Shown here: positions 1 to 8,214 of the stretch, in pieces
How positions within the stretch are numbered: the first letter of the stretch is position 1
Layout of the letters: every line of letters begins with the position of its first letter
Source of the DNA: Noviherbaspirillum saxi
Lineage (GTDB): Bacteria > Pseudomonadota > Gammaproteobacteria > Burkholderiales > Burkholderiaceae_D
Assembly (NCBI RefSeq): GCF_003591035.1
Contig: NZ_QYUO01000001.1
Location: 124,001-188,000 of the forward strand
Reading direction: 5' to 3'
Length of the DNA: 64,000 bases
Position numbers and translations under genes: made by a program
The notes under the pieces: generated by a model
Database searches by the model: none
What the model saw: only the letters and a program-made list of their open reading frames with translations
Told to the model about the DNA's origin: nothing

Positions 1-1012
1 TCATCGCATTTGCACCATTTTTTCTTCAGGCGGTCCCTTGCCCGAAGAGGTTGCCTACACAACGGTCGACATGCTTGGGGCAGCCCCCATCGAAATCTAC
101 GGCAGTTCCGAGACCGGGGGCATTGGATGGCGACAGAGGAAGCAGCGCGGCGGTGACGAAAGCTGGCAATTGCTGCCCGAAGTCGATGCACGTATCGCCA
201 GTGAATATGACGCGCTGGAAGTGCGCTCGTCGCATTTGCCCGATAACACGTGGTTCCGTACCGCCGACCGTGCAAACATGGTCAGTGATAGCCGCTTTTT
301 CCTGCAGGGCCGCGCCGACCGCATCGTCAAGATCGAAGAAAAGCGCATTTCGCTCGACTTGATTGAATTGCGCCTAAAGGAAACAGAATGGGTCGCCGAT
401 GCGCGCGTGCTGGTCGTCGATGGAAAACGCCAACGCCTGGCAGCGTTTATCGTCTTGACAGAGGACGGAAGCACATTACTTTCCCGTACGGGCAAGCCGG
501 CATTGAATGACATGCTGCGCCGGCATTTGGCCCAGGCGATCGAAAGAATCGCCCTGCCCCGCAGCTGGCGCTATCTGGATGCGCTGCCGATCAATGCGCA
601 AGGCAAGACCACGCACGGCGAACTAATGGCGCTGCTTGAGGACCTGTCGGCCGCGGCCAGGCCGGTAATGCCGCGCATGTCGTATCTTGAGCGTGATACG
701 CAGCGTGTGCTGATCGCGATGACGGCGCCACGCGATTTACTCTATTTCGATGGGCATTTCGCCGGCGTTCCGATCCTGCCGGGTGTGGCGCAGGTCGAAT
801 GGGCTCAAGGCTTGGCACGACAATGCTTCGACCTGCCGCCGCTTTTCAAGGGAATCCATGCACTTAAATTTCAGCAAGTGATCCGGCCCGAAAGACCGTT
901 TTCGCTTGAGATGATGCATGACGCAGCCAAGAGCAGCGTGACGTTCAAATATTTTTCAGATGCGGGCGTACATGCAAGTGGCCGACTGATGTTTGGAGCG
1001 GCCGATGTTTAA
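1..1012 (+). CDS. AMP-dependent acyl ligase fused to hotdog dehydratase (5' partial)
   Basis: The reading frame is open from base 2, so the start lies upstream of the window. The visible N-terminal part is the C-terminal half of an adenylate-forming ligase: SSGGPLP, then IEIYGSSETGG, then WFRTADRA and GRADRIVKIEEKRIS. The last 110 residues are a FabZ/ApeI-type hotdog dehydratase with the active-site string YFDGHF followed by LPGVAQVEWAQ. In aryl polyene clusters such proteins are thought to activate the aryl starter acid and dehydrate 3-hydroxyacyl-ACP. The stop overlaps the next gene by 8 bp, so it is the upstream member of a long operon. The ligase/dehydratase fusion is seen directly; the substrate is inferred from context. 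Confidence 0.9.
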   Translation, partial: HRICTIFSSGGPLPEEVAYTTVDMLGAAPIEIYGSSETGGIGWRQRKQRGGDESWQLLPEVDARIASEYDALEVRSSHLPDNTWFRTADRANMVSDSRFFLQGRADRIVKIEEKRISLDLIELRLKETEWVADARVLVVDGKRQRLAAFIVLTEDGSTLLSRTGKPALNDMLRRHLAQAIERIALPRSWRYLDALPINAQGKTTHGELMALLEDLSAAARPVMPRMSYLERDTQRVLIAMTAPRDLLYFDGHFAGVPILPGVAQVEWAQGLARQCFDLPPLFKGIHALKFQQVIRPERPFSLEMMHDAAKSSVTFKYFSDAGVHASGRLMFGAADV

Positions 1013-1748
1013 TCCCTGTGTTGTGATTCCCGTCTATAACCATGAACACGCGATCGACGCAGTAACACAAGCCGTGCGTGCCAGCGGCGTGCATTGCATC
1101 CTGATCGATGATGGCAGCAGCGTGGCATGTGCGCAGGTACTCAACCGCATCGCCGCGCAGTCGCCATCAGAGGTCACGCTGGTTTGCCACACCATCAACC
1201 GCGGCAAGGGCGATGCAGTCATTACCGGCATGCGCAAGGCTGCCGACATGGGGTTTTCTCATGCACTGCAGATCGATGCCGACGGCCAGCATTGCATCGC
1301 CGACGTTCCGAGATTTCTGGAACAGGCAAGAAACCAGCAGGACGCTCTCATCGTCGGCTATCCACAATATGATGAATCGGTTCCGGCGTTACGCCTGTAC
1401 GCCCGCTACCTGACGCATGTCTGGGTATGGATCAATACCTTGTCGCTGCAGATCAAGGATTCGATGTGCGGCTTTCGGGTGTACCCCCTCAAACCGGTTC
1501 TGGCGCTGGCAAAGCGGCAGCGCATCGGCGCGCGCATGGACTTCGATACCGAAGTGCTGGTCCGTTTGTTCTGGGAAGGAATACGGGTCGTCAATCTCGG
1601 CACCAGGGTTGGCTACCCTGCCGACGGCGTATCGCATTTCCGTCTGTGGCGCGACAACGTTCTCATATCGCGCATGCACGCGACGCTGTTCTTTGGCATG
1701 CTCATACGTGCGCCTCGGCTGCTCGCGCGGAAGTGGGGCAAGGCATGA
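1005..1748 (+). CDS. Family 2 glycosyltransferase of the aryl polyene cluster
   Basis: 247-residue GT-A fold protein. It opens with CVVIPVYNHE, has IDDGSS at residues 34-39 and the metal/nucleotide-binding DADGQH at 91-96, and later CGFRVYPL. It has no clear membrane segments and resembles the dolichol-phosphate-mannose synthase branch. In aryl polyene clusters a GT2 protein commonly precedes the acyltransferase and probably helps attach the polyene to its membrane anchor; the acceptor is not known from sequence. I chose the ATG at 1005 over an upstream TTG because it gives the usual MFNPCVVIPVYN start. It overlaps the preceding gene by 8 bp and the next by 4 bp (ATGA), suggesting translational coupling. 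Confidence 0.88.
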   Translation: MFNPCVVIPVYNHEHAIDAVTQAVRASGVHCILIDDGSSVACAQVLNRIAAQSPSEVTLVCHTINRGKGDAVITGMRKAADMGFSHALQIDADGQHCIADVPRFLEQARNQQDALIVGYPQYDESVPALRLYARYLTHVWVWINTLSLQIKDSMCGFRVYPLKPVLALAKRQRIGARMDFDTEVLVRLFWEGIRVVNLGTRVGYPADGVSHFRLWRDNVLISRMHATLFFGMLIRAPRLLARKWGKA

Positions 1749-2698
1749 GCGGCCGTTACGAGACTGGCGGATCGCGGCATTGGGCACAGATCAACGAAGT
1801 CAGCTTCGTCACCGGCATGCGGCTGCTCTTCTGGATTTGCCGCACATTTGGGCGCTGGCCGTTCCGGATGGTGTTGTATCCGGTACTTGCGTGGTATGTC
1901 ATGACCAAACCGCTGGCGCGCCGTGCGTCGTCGGGCTATTTACGACGGGTATCCCGGTTCGGAGGCCAGCCGCATGTACAGGCGGGTATCACGAACGTCA
2001 TGCGTCATTTTGCTGCCTTTGCCGAATGCATCCTCGACAAGATGCTACTGTGGGGCAAGCTCGTCGGCGTTGAAAACATCAGCTTTTTCGGAGAGCAACA
2101 GCTGGAAGACGACATTGCGGCCAAGCGCGGCGGGCTTCTGATCTGTTCGCATTTCGGTAACCTGGAGTTATGCCGGGTCATGGCGCGCCGTCGCGCCGGG
2201 ATGAAGCTCACCGTACTGGTACATACCAAGCATGCACAAAAGTTCAACCAGCTGCTTGCGCAGCTCGACCCCGACAGCCAACTCAATCTGCTGCAGGTCA
2301 CCGAACTGTCGCCGGCCACTGCGATGCTGCTCAGCGAGCGTGTGGCGCGCGGCGAATTTGTCGTGATTGCCGGCGACCGGGTGCCGGTGACGCCAGGTTC
2401 GCGCACCTGCGACGCCATGTTTCTGGGTGACCGGGCATCGTTTCCGATCGGGCCTTATGTGCTCGCAAGCCTGCTGCAATGTCCGGTTTACATGCTGTTT
2501 TCGATGCGGATCGGACAGCGTTCGGAAATCCATTTCGAAAAGCTGCGCGACAGTATCTGCCTGCCGCGCAAGGACCGCGAGCAGGCGTTTATTCCGCTAG
2601 TACAGGACTATGCCGCACGATTGGAACACTTTTGCTTGCGGACCCCTTTTCAATGGTTCAATTTTTACGATTTCTGGCAATCTGCCGACCGAAAGTAA
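1745..2698 (+). CDS. LpxL/HtrB-type acyltransferase
   Basis: 317-residue member of the lysophospholipid/lipid A acyltransferase family. The catalytic HX4E motif is visible as SHFGNLE (His136, Glu141), preceded by a hydrophobic N-terminal segment (about residues 22-55) that should hold it at the inner membrane. The downstream GDRVPVTPGSRT resembles the second conserved block of LpxL. In aryl polyene clusters this enzyme probably transfers the polyene acyl chain to a glycolipid or lipid acceptor; that role is inferred. The start is the ATG in the ATGA overlap with the glycosyltransferase stop; the longer open frame upstream is a shadow. The gap to the ammonia-lyase is 3 bp. Confidence 0.88.
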   Translation: MSGRYETGGSRHWAQINEVSFVTGMRLLFWICRTFGRWPFRMVLYPVLAWYVMTKPLARRASSGYLRRVSRFGGQPHVQAGITNVMRHFAAFAECILDKMLLWGKLVGVENISFFGEQQLEDDIAAKRGGLLICSHFGNLELCRVMARRRAGMKLTVLVHTKHAQKFNQLLAQLDPDSQLNLLQVTELSPATAMLLSERVARGEFVVIAGDRVPVTPGSRTCDAMFLGDRASFPIGPYVLASLLQCPVYMLFSMRIGQRSEIHFEKLRDSICLPRKDREQAFIPLVQDYAARLEHFCLRTPFQWFNFYDFWQSADRK

Positions 2699-2701
2699 GT
2701 A

Positions 2702-4258
2702 ATGCATCCCGCTGACTTAAAAACAATAAGCCGAGCCGTCTGCTTCGATCAGGGCCGTCTGAGCATTGAAGATATCGTTGCCATCGCCGAAGGCAGCGCT
2801 TCCGTTACCTTGTCGCAGGCGCCCGAGTTTCGCGCAACCATTTCCCGTGGCGCCGACTTTCTCGACCGGCTGCTGAAAGAAGACGGCACCATCTATGGCG
2901 TCACGACCGGCTACGGAGACTCGTGCACGGTCAGCGTACCGGCGGACCTGGTGGCCGAATTGCCGCATCGGCTTTACACCTATCATGGCTGTGGCCTCGG
3001 TGAGTATTTTTCGCCGGCACAGACACGCGCAATCCTCGCCGCCCGACTGGCATCCCTGAGCAAGGGCTATTCCGGCGTCAGCGTCGATCTGCTCGAACAG
3101 ATCGTGCGCCTGCTCGACAAAGGGCTGCTTCCATTGATTCCCTCGGAAGGCTCGGTCGGCGCCAGCGGCGACCTTACACCGCTGTCCTATCTGGCCGCGG
3201 TACTTTGCGGCGAACGCGAAGTGTGGCGCGCAGGAACCCGGGTGCCCGCCGCGCAGGCATTGGCCGAGGCCGGCATCGCACCGCTGCGCCTGCGTCCAAA
3301 GGAAGGCCTGGCGATCATGAATGGGACTGCGGTCATGACGGCGCTTGCCTGCATGGCTTTTACACGTGCCGAATACCTGACCCGGCTATGCACACGCATC
3401 ACGGCGATGGCATCGTTTGCGCTCGATGGCAATGCGCATCATTTTGACGAAACCCTGTTTTCGGTCAAACCCCACAGGGGGCAGCAGCGCGTCGCCGCGT
3501 GGCTGCGTAGCGATCTGTTACGCAATCCGCCGCCGCGCAACGGCAAGCGCTTGCAAGACCGATATTCGATCCGCTGCGCGCCGCACGTGATTGGCGTATT
3601 GGCCGATGCCCTGCCCTGGCTGCGCGAGTCGATCGAGAACGAGCTTAACAGTGCCAATGACAACCCGATCATCGACCCGGATGGCGAACGGGTGCTGCAT
3701 GGCGGTCATTTCTACGGCGGCCATATCGCTTTCGCCATGGACGGAATGAAGAATGCCGTCGCCAATCTCGCCGACTTGATGGATCGCCAGATGGCGTTGC
3801 TGGTCGATAGCAGGTACAGCAACGGCCTGCCATCCAACCTGTCGGGCATGCAAGGGCCGCGCGCAGCGATCAGCCATGGCCTGAAAGCGCTGCAGATCAG
3901 TTCATCGGCATGGACTGCCGAAGCGCTCAAGCAAACCATGCCCGCATCGGTGTTCTCGCGTTCGACGGAATGCCATAACCAGGACAAGGTCAGCATGGGC
4001 ACCATCGCCGCCCGGGATTGTCTGCGCGTGCTGGAACTCACGGAACAGGTAGCCGCAGCCTTGCTGATCTCGGTTCATCAGGGAGTGGCGCTACGCCGGC
4101 GTCTTGCCCCTGCCGTCGCGCCGGAAGCCTCCCTGCTGGCAATGGCCGAGGCACTCAATGCGGACGTGAGCCTGATTGAAGAAGATCGCCGCCTGGATCC
4201 GGAGCTGCGCGTCTTGCTCGATCGCATGCGTGCGCGTACCTGGAAGCTGTATGAGTAA
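2702..4258 (+). CDS. MIO-type aromatic amino acid ammonia-lyase (HAL/TAL family)
   Basis: 518 residues, normal length for histidine/tyrosine ammonia-lyases. The Ala-Ser-Gly triad that cyclises to the MIO cofactor is present (A154-S155-G156 in GSVGASGDLTP), as is the active-site loop tyrosine in YGVTTGYG (Tyr65). Such enzymes remove ammonia from His, Tyr or Phe to give an unsaturated acid. Inside an aryl polyene cluster the likely role is making a coumaric or cinnamic acid starter for the ligase, as proposed for flexirubin clusters. The selectivity position appears to read Tyr94-His95 in LYTYHGCG, so the substrate cannot be assigned with confidence. Overlaps the next gene by 8 bp. Confidence 0.9.
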   Translation: MHPADLKTISRAVCFDQGRLSIEDIVAIAEGSASVTLSQAPEFRATISRGADFLDRLLKEDGTIYGVTTGYGDSCTVSVPADLVAELPHRLYTYHGCGLGEYFSPAQTRAILAARLASLSKGYSGVSVDLLEQIVRLLDKGLLPLIPSEGSVGASGDLTPLSYLAAVLCGEREVWRAGTRVPAAQALAEAGIAPLRLRPKEGLAIMNGTAVMTALACMAFTRAEYLTRLCTRITAMASFALDGNAHHFDETLFSVKPHRGQQRVAAWLRSDLLRNPPPRNGKRLQDRYSIRCAPHVIGVLADALPWLRESIENELNSANDNPIIDPDGERVLHGGHFYGGHIAFAMDGMKNAVANLADLMDRQMALLVDSRYSNGLPSNLSGMQGPRAAISHGLKALQISSSAWTAEALKQTMPASVFSRSTECHNQDKVSMGTIAARDCLRVLELTEQVAAALLISVHQGVALRRRLAPAVAPEASLLAMAEALNADVSLIEEDRRLDPELRVLLDRMRARTWKLYE

Positions 4259-4679
4259 GCCGGCATCGCCATGGTCGGAAGAGATTGAATTGCAGGTGCA
4301 GTTCTATGACCTGGATCCAATGCAGATCGTCTGGCACGGCAACTACGTCAAATACCTTGAGATGGCACGCTGTGCGCTACTCGAAAAGATCGGCTACAAC
4401 TATGTACAGATGAAGGAGTCCGGCTACCTGTGGCCGATCATCGACATGCATCTGCGCTATGTCAGATCGGCGGTCTTTGGTCAGCGCATCAAGCTGCGTG
4501 CATCCATCATCGAATGGGAAAACCGTTTGAAGATCGATTACCTGATCACCGATGGCGCAACCGGCAAGCGTCTGACGCGCGCAACGACGACGCAGGTGGC
4601 GGTCGATTTGGCTACCGGCGAAATGTGCTTTGTCTCGCCGCCAGTATTGTTTGAGAAACTTGGGGTATCACCGACATGA
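4251..4679 (+). CDS. 4-hydroxybenzoyl-CoA thioesterase-family hotdog protein
   Basis: 142-residue single hotdog domain. The 4HBT signature is clear: YDLDPMQIVWHGNYVKYLE, with Asp22 in the catalytic position and the HGNY turn after it. The family hydrolyses acyl-CoA or acyl-ACP thioesters in the cytoplasm. In this cluster it may release or proofread aryl or polyene thioesters. The start is the ATG at 4251, inside the last codons of the ammonia-lyase gene; the longer frame lies wholly within that gene and is not used. It overlaps the next gene by 4 bp. Substrate unknown. Confidence 0.87.
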   Translation: MSKPASPWSEEIELQVQFYDLDPMQIVWHGNYVKYLEMARCALLEKIGYNYVQMKESGYLWPIIDMHLRYVRSAVFGQRIKLRASIIEWENRLKIDYLITDGATGKRLTRATTTQVAVDLATGEMCFVSPPVLFEKLGVSPT

Positions 4680-5287
4680 AACACCGACTGCTCGCCTGCT
4701 GCATTGCTCTGGCAATGATGCCGCTGTATTCCTCCCATGCGGCGATACCGGTCGCCAAAATCCAGGCGGTGCTGGCCAAACCCAAGATGCTGTGCGGCCG
4801 TTTCGATCAGACCAAGCACTTGGCCGGCATGAAGAAGCCTTTGCTTTCCAACGGCCGCTTTTGCGTGGCAGCCGGCAAAGGCGTCCTGTGGCGCACCTTG
4901 CAGCCATTCCCCAATACCTTGCGCCTGACGCGTGACGAGATCGTCCACATGCAGGGCGACCGTGTCGCGATGCGGCTCGATGCCAAGCAGGAACCGGTGG
5001 TACGAATGATCAACAACGTCCTTTTTTCGCTGCTGGCAGGCGACCTCGGTCAGCTTGAAACCCTGTTCGAAGGAGATGGCAGTGTCGAGGGCAATCAATG
5101 GAATGTAGCCCTGAAAGCGCGCGACCCCGGTCTGGCCAAAGTGATCAGCGCGGTGTCGCTGGATGGCGGCCCGTATGTCAAAAACATCGTGCTGCATGAA
5201 GCCAATGGGGACCGGACCAGTATTGCATTTTCAGCGATGCAAACCGGCGATGCCGCAATGCTTCCGGAAGAGGCGGCCCAGTTTTGA
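4676..5287 (+). CDS. LolA-like outer membrane lipoprotein carrier-related protein
   Basis: 203 residues with a signal peptide (MKHRLLACCIALAMM, likely cleavage after residue 22) followed by a LolA/YoaA-like fold: AKPKMLCGRFDQTKHL, then RFCVAAGKGVLWRTLQPFP and LRLTRDEIV. The WxTxxPFP-type string is typical of LolA homologues. Aryl polyene clusters regularly carry such a periplasmic carrier, thought to move the lipid-linked pigment from the MMPL exporter to the outer membrane. It overlaps the thioesterase gene (ATGA at 4676) and the exporter gene by 4 bp, consistent with co-translation. Confidence 0.87.
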   Translation: MKHRLLACCIALAMMPLYSSHAAIPVAKIQAVLAKPKMLCGRFDQTKHLAGMKKPLLSNGRFCVAAGKGVLWRTLQPFPNTLRLTRDEIVHMQGDRVAMRLDAKQEPVVRMINNVLFSLLAGDLGQLETLFEGDGSVEGNQWNVALKARDPGLAKVISAVSLDGGPYVKNIVLHEANGDRTSIAFSAMQTGDAAMLPEEAAQF

Positions 5288-7662
5288 AAACGCGCCATCT
5301 GTTCGCCCTGCTGTGGGCTGCGGTCGTTGCCTTGCTGCTTGCCCATACCGCCTACTTGTGGATGGACAAACGCATTGTGCCGGATACCGACATTCTGGCG
5401 CTGCTGCCTGCACAGGAGCGCGACCCGGTGCTGCAGCAGGCGTTCACCCACATGGTCGACTCGGCCCAGCAAAAAGTCATCGTACTGGTTGGCGCAACCG
5501 ATTGGGAAAGCGCAAAGCATGCAGCCGATGCCTATCAGGCAGTGATTGCATCGCGCAAGGATTTGATTACCGTAGCCGACAATCTCGCTGAAAAGACCCA
5601 GCAGGATTGGCTGTCGCTGTTCCAGAAGCACCGGGCAAATCTGATCACTGCGCGCGATGCGGATGCCTTGCGCGACCAGCCGCAATCGTATTGGGTCGAA
5701 TCCGCACTGGCAAAACTCTACAGTCCGTTTGCAGGCCCAAAGCTGGGTGCATGGCAGGATGATCCGTTCGGCCTGTTCGGCAACTGGGTGCAGGAACGCG
5801 CGCAGGAAACGCCGGTGCGTCCGCGTGACGGACGGCTGTTTGTTGCCGGCGGCGAACGTCAATACATCGTGATGCCGATGACCTTGCGCGTGCCGGCCTT
5901 TGCAATGAATGCCCAGGAAAGCGTAACGCCATTGCTGGCGCAGGCCCGGCAGGCGGCGCGCAGTGCCGTGCCCGATGCGGAGGTGCTGTCCGCCGGCGTC
6001 GTCTTGCATGCGGCAGCGGCCGGAACCCAGGCTGGCAGCGAAGTGTCGACCATCGGTATCGGTTCGATGATCGGCATCGTGCTGTTGATGTGGCTATCGT
6101 TTCGGTCGCTCAAGCCGGTCGGCTACATCCTGATCCTGCTTGGTGTCGGTTGCCTCGGTGCCCTCTCGGTGTGCCTGCTGCTGTTCGAACGCGTGCATCT
6201 CCTGACGCTGGTGTTCGGCGCGACGCTGATCGGTGTCGCGCAAGATTACGGCATCTACTTTCTCTGCAACCGGCTCGGCGCGGATGCAAGCCTCGGCTCA
6301 TCGCAGCTGCTGCGCCGCCTGCTGCCCAGCCTGATACTGACCCTGCTGGCTGCCGCCGTCGGCTATCTCGGTCTGGCCCTGACGCCATTCCCGGGTTTGC
6401 GCCAGATGGCGGTGTTTTCGATCAGCGGCTTGCTGTTCGCGTGGCTGACCGTCGTCTGCTGGTATCCGCTACTGGTCGGACCGAACACACTGAAAAACGT
6501 GCGGCTCGCCGGCTTCTACGCTACCGTACTTGCACGCTGGCCGGCGCTCGGGAAAAACCTGTTGTCGGGTCTGGCCGTGCTGGCCATCCTGCTTGTCATC
6601 GCTCTCGGCTGGTCGAAACTGGATGTCAATGACGATATCCGGTCTCTCCAGAATCCACCGAAAGACCTGGTCAGCGAACAGATCCGCATCGGCAAATTAC
6701 TGGATGCGGCAACCCCGGTGCAGTTTTTTCTGGTGCGTGGTGCAAACGAAGAGATGGTCTTGCAACGGGAAGAAGCACTAAAGAAAAGGCTCGACCCGCT
6801 GATTGCCGCCGGATCGATCACCGGTTACCAGGCAATGTCCAATTGGGTTCCTTCTCACCAGACGCAAACTGCACATCGCAAACTGATCGAGGAAAAGCTA
6901 ATGTCCAAGGACGGCGCGTTGCCGATGCTCGCGACGCGGCTGGATGAAGACGCTGCATGGAACGCAGACATCCGCAATCGTTCCGCGACGCCCCCTTTGC
7001 TGAACGCAGAAGCGTTTCTGCAATCACCGGCAAGCGAACCTTGGCGCCACCTGTGGCTGGGTAGCACAAATGGCACCTTTGCCAGCATCGTATCGGTTCG
7101 GGGGCTCAGCCTCTCTACCCTGCCCGCGTTGAAGCAGGCCGCCGATGGCATGGAGGGTGTGCAATGGGTCGACAAGGTTTCCGAAATTTCATCCGTGCTT
7201 GGGCGCTACCGGCAGTACATGGGCTGGGCATTGCTGCTGTCGTATGTCGGCGTACTTTGCCTGTTGTCGCTGCGTTACCGCGGCGAAGCCTGGCGCGTCC
7301 TGGCGCCGACAGCTGTCGCCAGCGCCGCTACGATCGCCATACTCGGCCTGAGCGGACAACCGCTGCAACTGTTCCATGTACTGGCGCTGATGCTGCTGCT
7401 CGGTATCGGTGTCGACTATGGCGTTTTTTTCCAGGAGCGACCGGAGCGGCGTGAAGCATCGGCCTGGATGGCGGTGACCTTGTCCGCCGTCAGCACCCTG
7501 CTGTCGTTCGGATTGCTAGGCTTGAGCAAAACGCCAGCGTTGCAGGCTTTCGGTTTGACGATGTTGCTGGGCACGACACTGGTATGGCTGATCGTGCCGT
7601 GCTTTCGCAGCGCACACGCACCTCAGGAGCAAACTGCTCCACTTGGCGAGATAGGTATATGA
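5284..7662 (+). CDS. MMPL/RND-family exporter of the aryl polyene cluster
   Basis: 792-residue membrane transporter with the two-half MMPL layout. There is one N-terminal membrane helix (about residues 7-27), a large periplasmic domain, a helix cluster near residues 255-420, a second periplasmic domain, and a last cluster near 650-780. Conserved acidic segments GVAQDYGIYFLC and GIGVDYGVFF sit in the two membrane clusters, as in RND proton pathways. It probably flips or exports the lipid-linked polyene across the inner membrane. The start codon is TTG at 5284, in a TTGA overlap with the LolA-like stop and preceded by a GGAAGAGG-type ribosome site; no in-frame ATG lies before the first membrane helix. 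Confidence 0.87.
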   Translation: MKTRHLFALLWAAVVALLLAHTAYLWMDKRIVPDTDILALLPAQERDPVLQQAFTHMVDSAQQKVIVLVGATDWESAKHAADAYQAVIASRKDLITVADNLAEKTQQDWLSLFQKHRANLITARDADALRDQPQSYWVESALAKLYSPFAGPKLGAWQDDPFGLFGNWVQERAQETPVRPRDGRLFVAGGERQYIVMPMTLRVPAFAMNAQESVTPLLAQARQAARSAVPDAEVLSAGVVLHAAAAGTQAGSEVSTIGIGSMIGIVLLMWLSFRSLKPVGYILILLGVGCLGALSVCLLLFERVHLLTLVFGATLIGVAQDYGIYFLCNRLGADASLGSSQLLRRLLPSLILTLLAAAVGYLGLALTPFPGLRQMAVFSISGLLFAWLTVVCWYPLLVGPNTLKNVRLAGFYATVLARWPALGKNLLSGLAVLAILLVIALGWSKLDVNDDIRSLQNPPKDLVSEQIRIGKLLDAATPVQFFLVRGANEEMVLQREEALKKRLDPLIAAGSITGYQAMSNWVPSHQTQTAHRKLIEEKLMSKDGALPMLATRLDEDAAWNADIRNRSATPPLLNAEAFLQSPASEPWRHLWLGSTNGTFASIVSVRGLSLSTLPALKQAADGMEGVQWVDKVSEISSVLGRYRQYMGWALLLSYVGVLCLLSLRYRGEAWRVLAPTAVASAATIAILGLSGQPLQLFHVLALMLLLGIGVDYGVFFQERPERREASAWMAVTLSAVSTLLSFGLLGLSKTPALQAFGLTMLLGTTLVWLIVPCFRSAHAPQEQTAPLGEIGI

Positions 7663-8213
7663 AACTCTTGCATTCTCTCTTTTGTACCGGCACCGCCATG
7701 CTGCTCGCGGCATGTACCGCACCGACACAGCAGCAAGCGGCACGGCTGGGTCTGAGGCTTCCGCCTGCCGCCTTGGGGGCGTCAATCAGCTTGCAGCAGC
7801 ATCTGAGCGTCGAGCGCGAAGGCCGCACCGACCATCTGGATGCCGCCCTTGAAATCGATGAAGACCATGTCGGACTGATCGGCCTGGCAATGGGCCAGCG
7901 TGTAATGAGCCTGAACTATGACGGCAAGGTACTGAAAACCTGGCGTCATGCACTATTGCCCGCGCCGGTGCGCGGCGAAGACGTATTGGAAGATATTCAG
8001 TTGACTTATTGGCCGGCGGACAGCATTCGTGCGGCCCTGCCGCCCGGCTGGCGCATCGAAGATCATGGCAGGCGACGCACCTTGTGGTCGGGCGACACGC
8101 CGGTGGCAATTATCGAGTACAGCGCTGAACCGCGCTGGAGCGGGAAAGTTTTGCTGTCCAATCTGCGTTATCACTATCGACTGACTATCCAGTCGGTTCC
8201 GAACGGTCAGTGA
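7659..8213 (+). CDS. DUF3261-type outer membrane lipoprotein
   Basis: 184 residues beginning with a lipoprotein signal peptide and lipobox LLAAC (Cys19). The mature part carries the features of DUF3261 proteins: DHLDAALEIDEDHVGLIGLAMGQRVMSLNYDG and DVLEDIQLTYWP, ending YHYRLTIQSV. DUF3261 lipoproteins sit next to the MMPL exporter in aryl polyene clusters and may accept the product at the outer membrane, which is inference from context. The ATG at 7659 overlaps the exporter stop by 4 bp; the longer frame starting inside the exporter gene is rejected because it destroys the signal peptide. Confidence 0.85.
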   Translation: MKLLHSLFCTGTAMLLAACTAPTQQQAARLGLRLPPAALGASISLQQHLSVEREGRTDHLDAALEIDEDHVGLIGLAMGQRVMSLNYDGKVLKTWRHALLPAPVRGEDVLEDIQLTYWPADSIRAALPPGWRIEDHGRRRTLWSGDTPVAIIEYSAEPRWSGKVLLSNLRYHYRLTIQSVPNGQ

Positions 8214-8214
8214 C

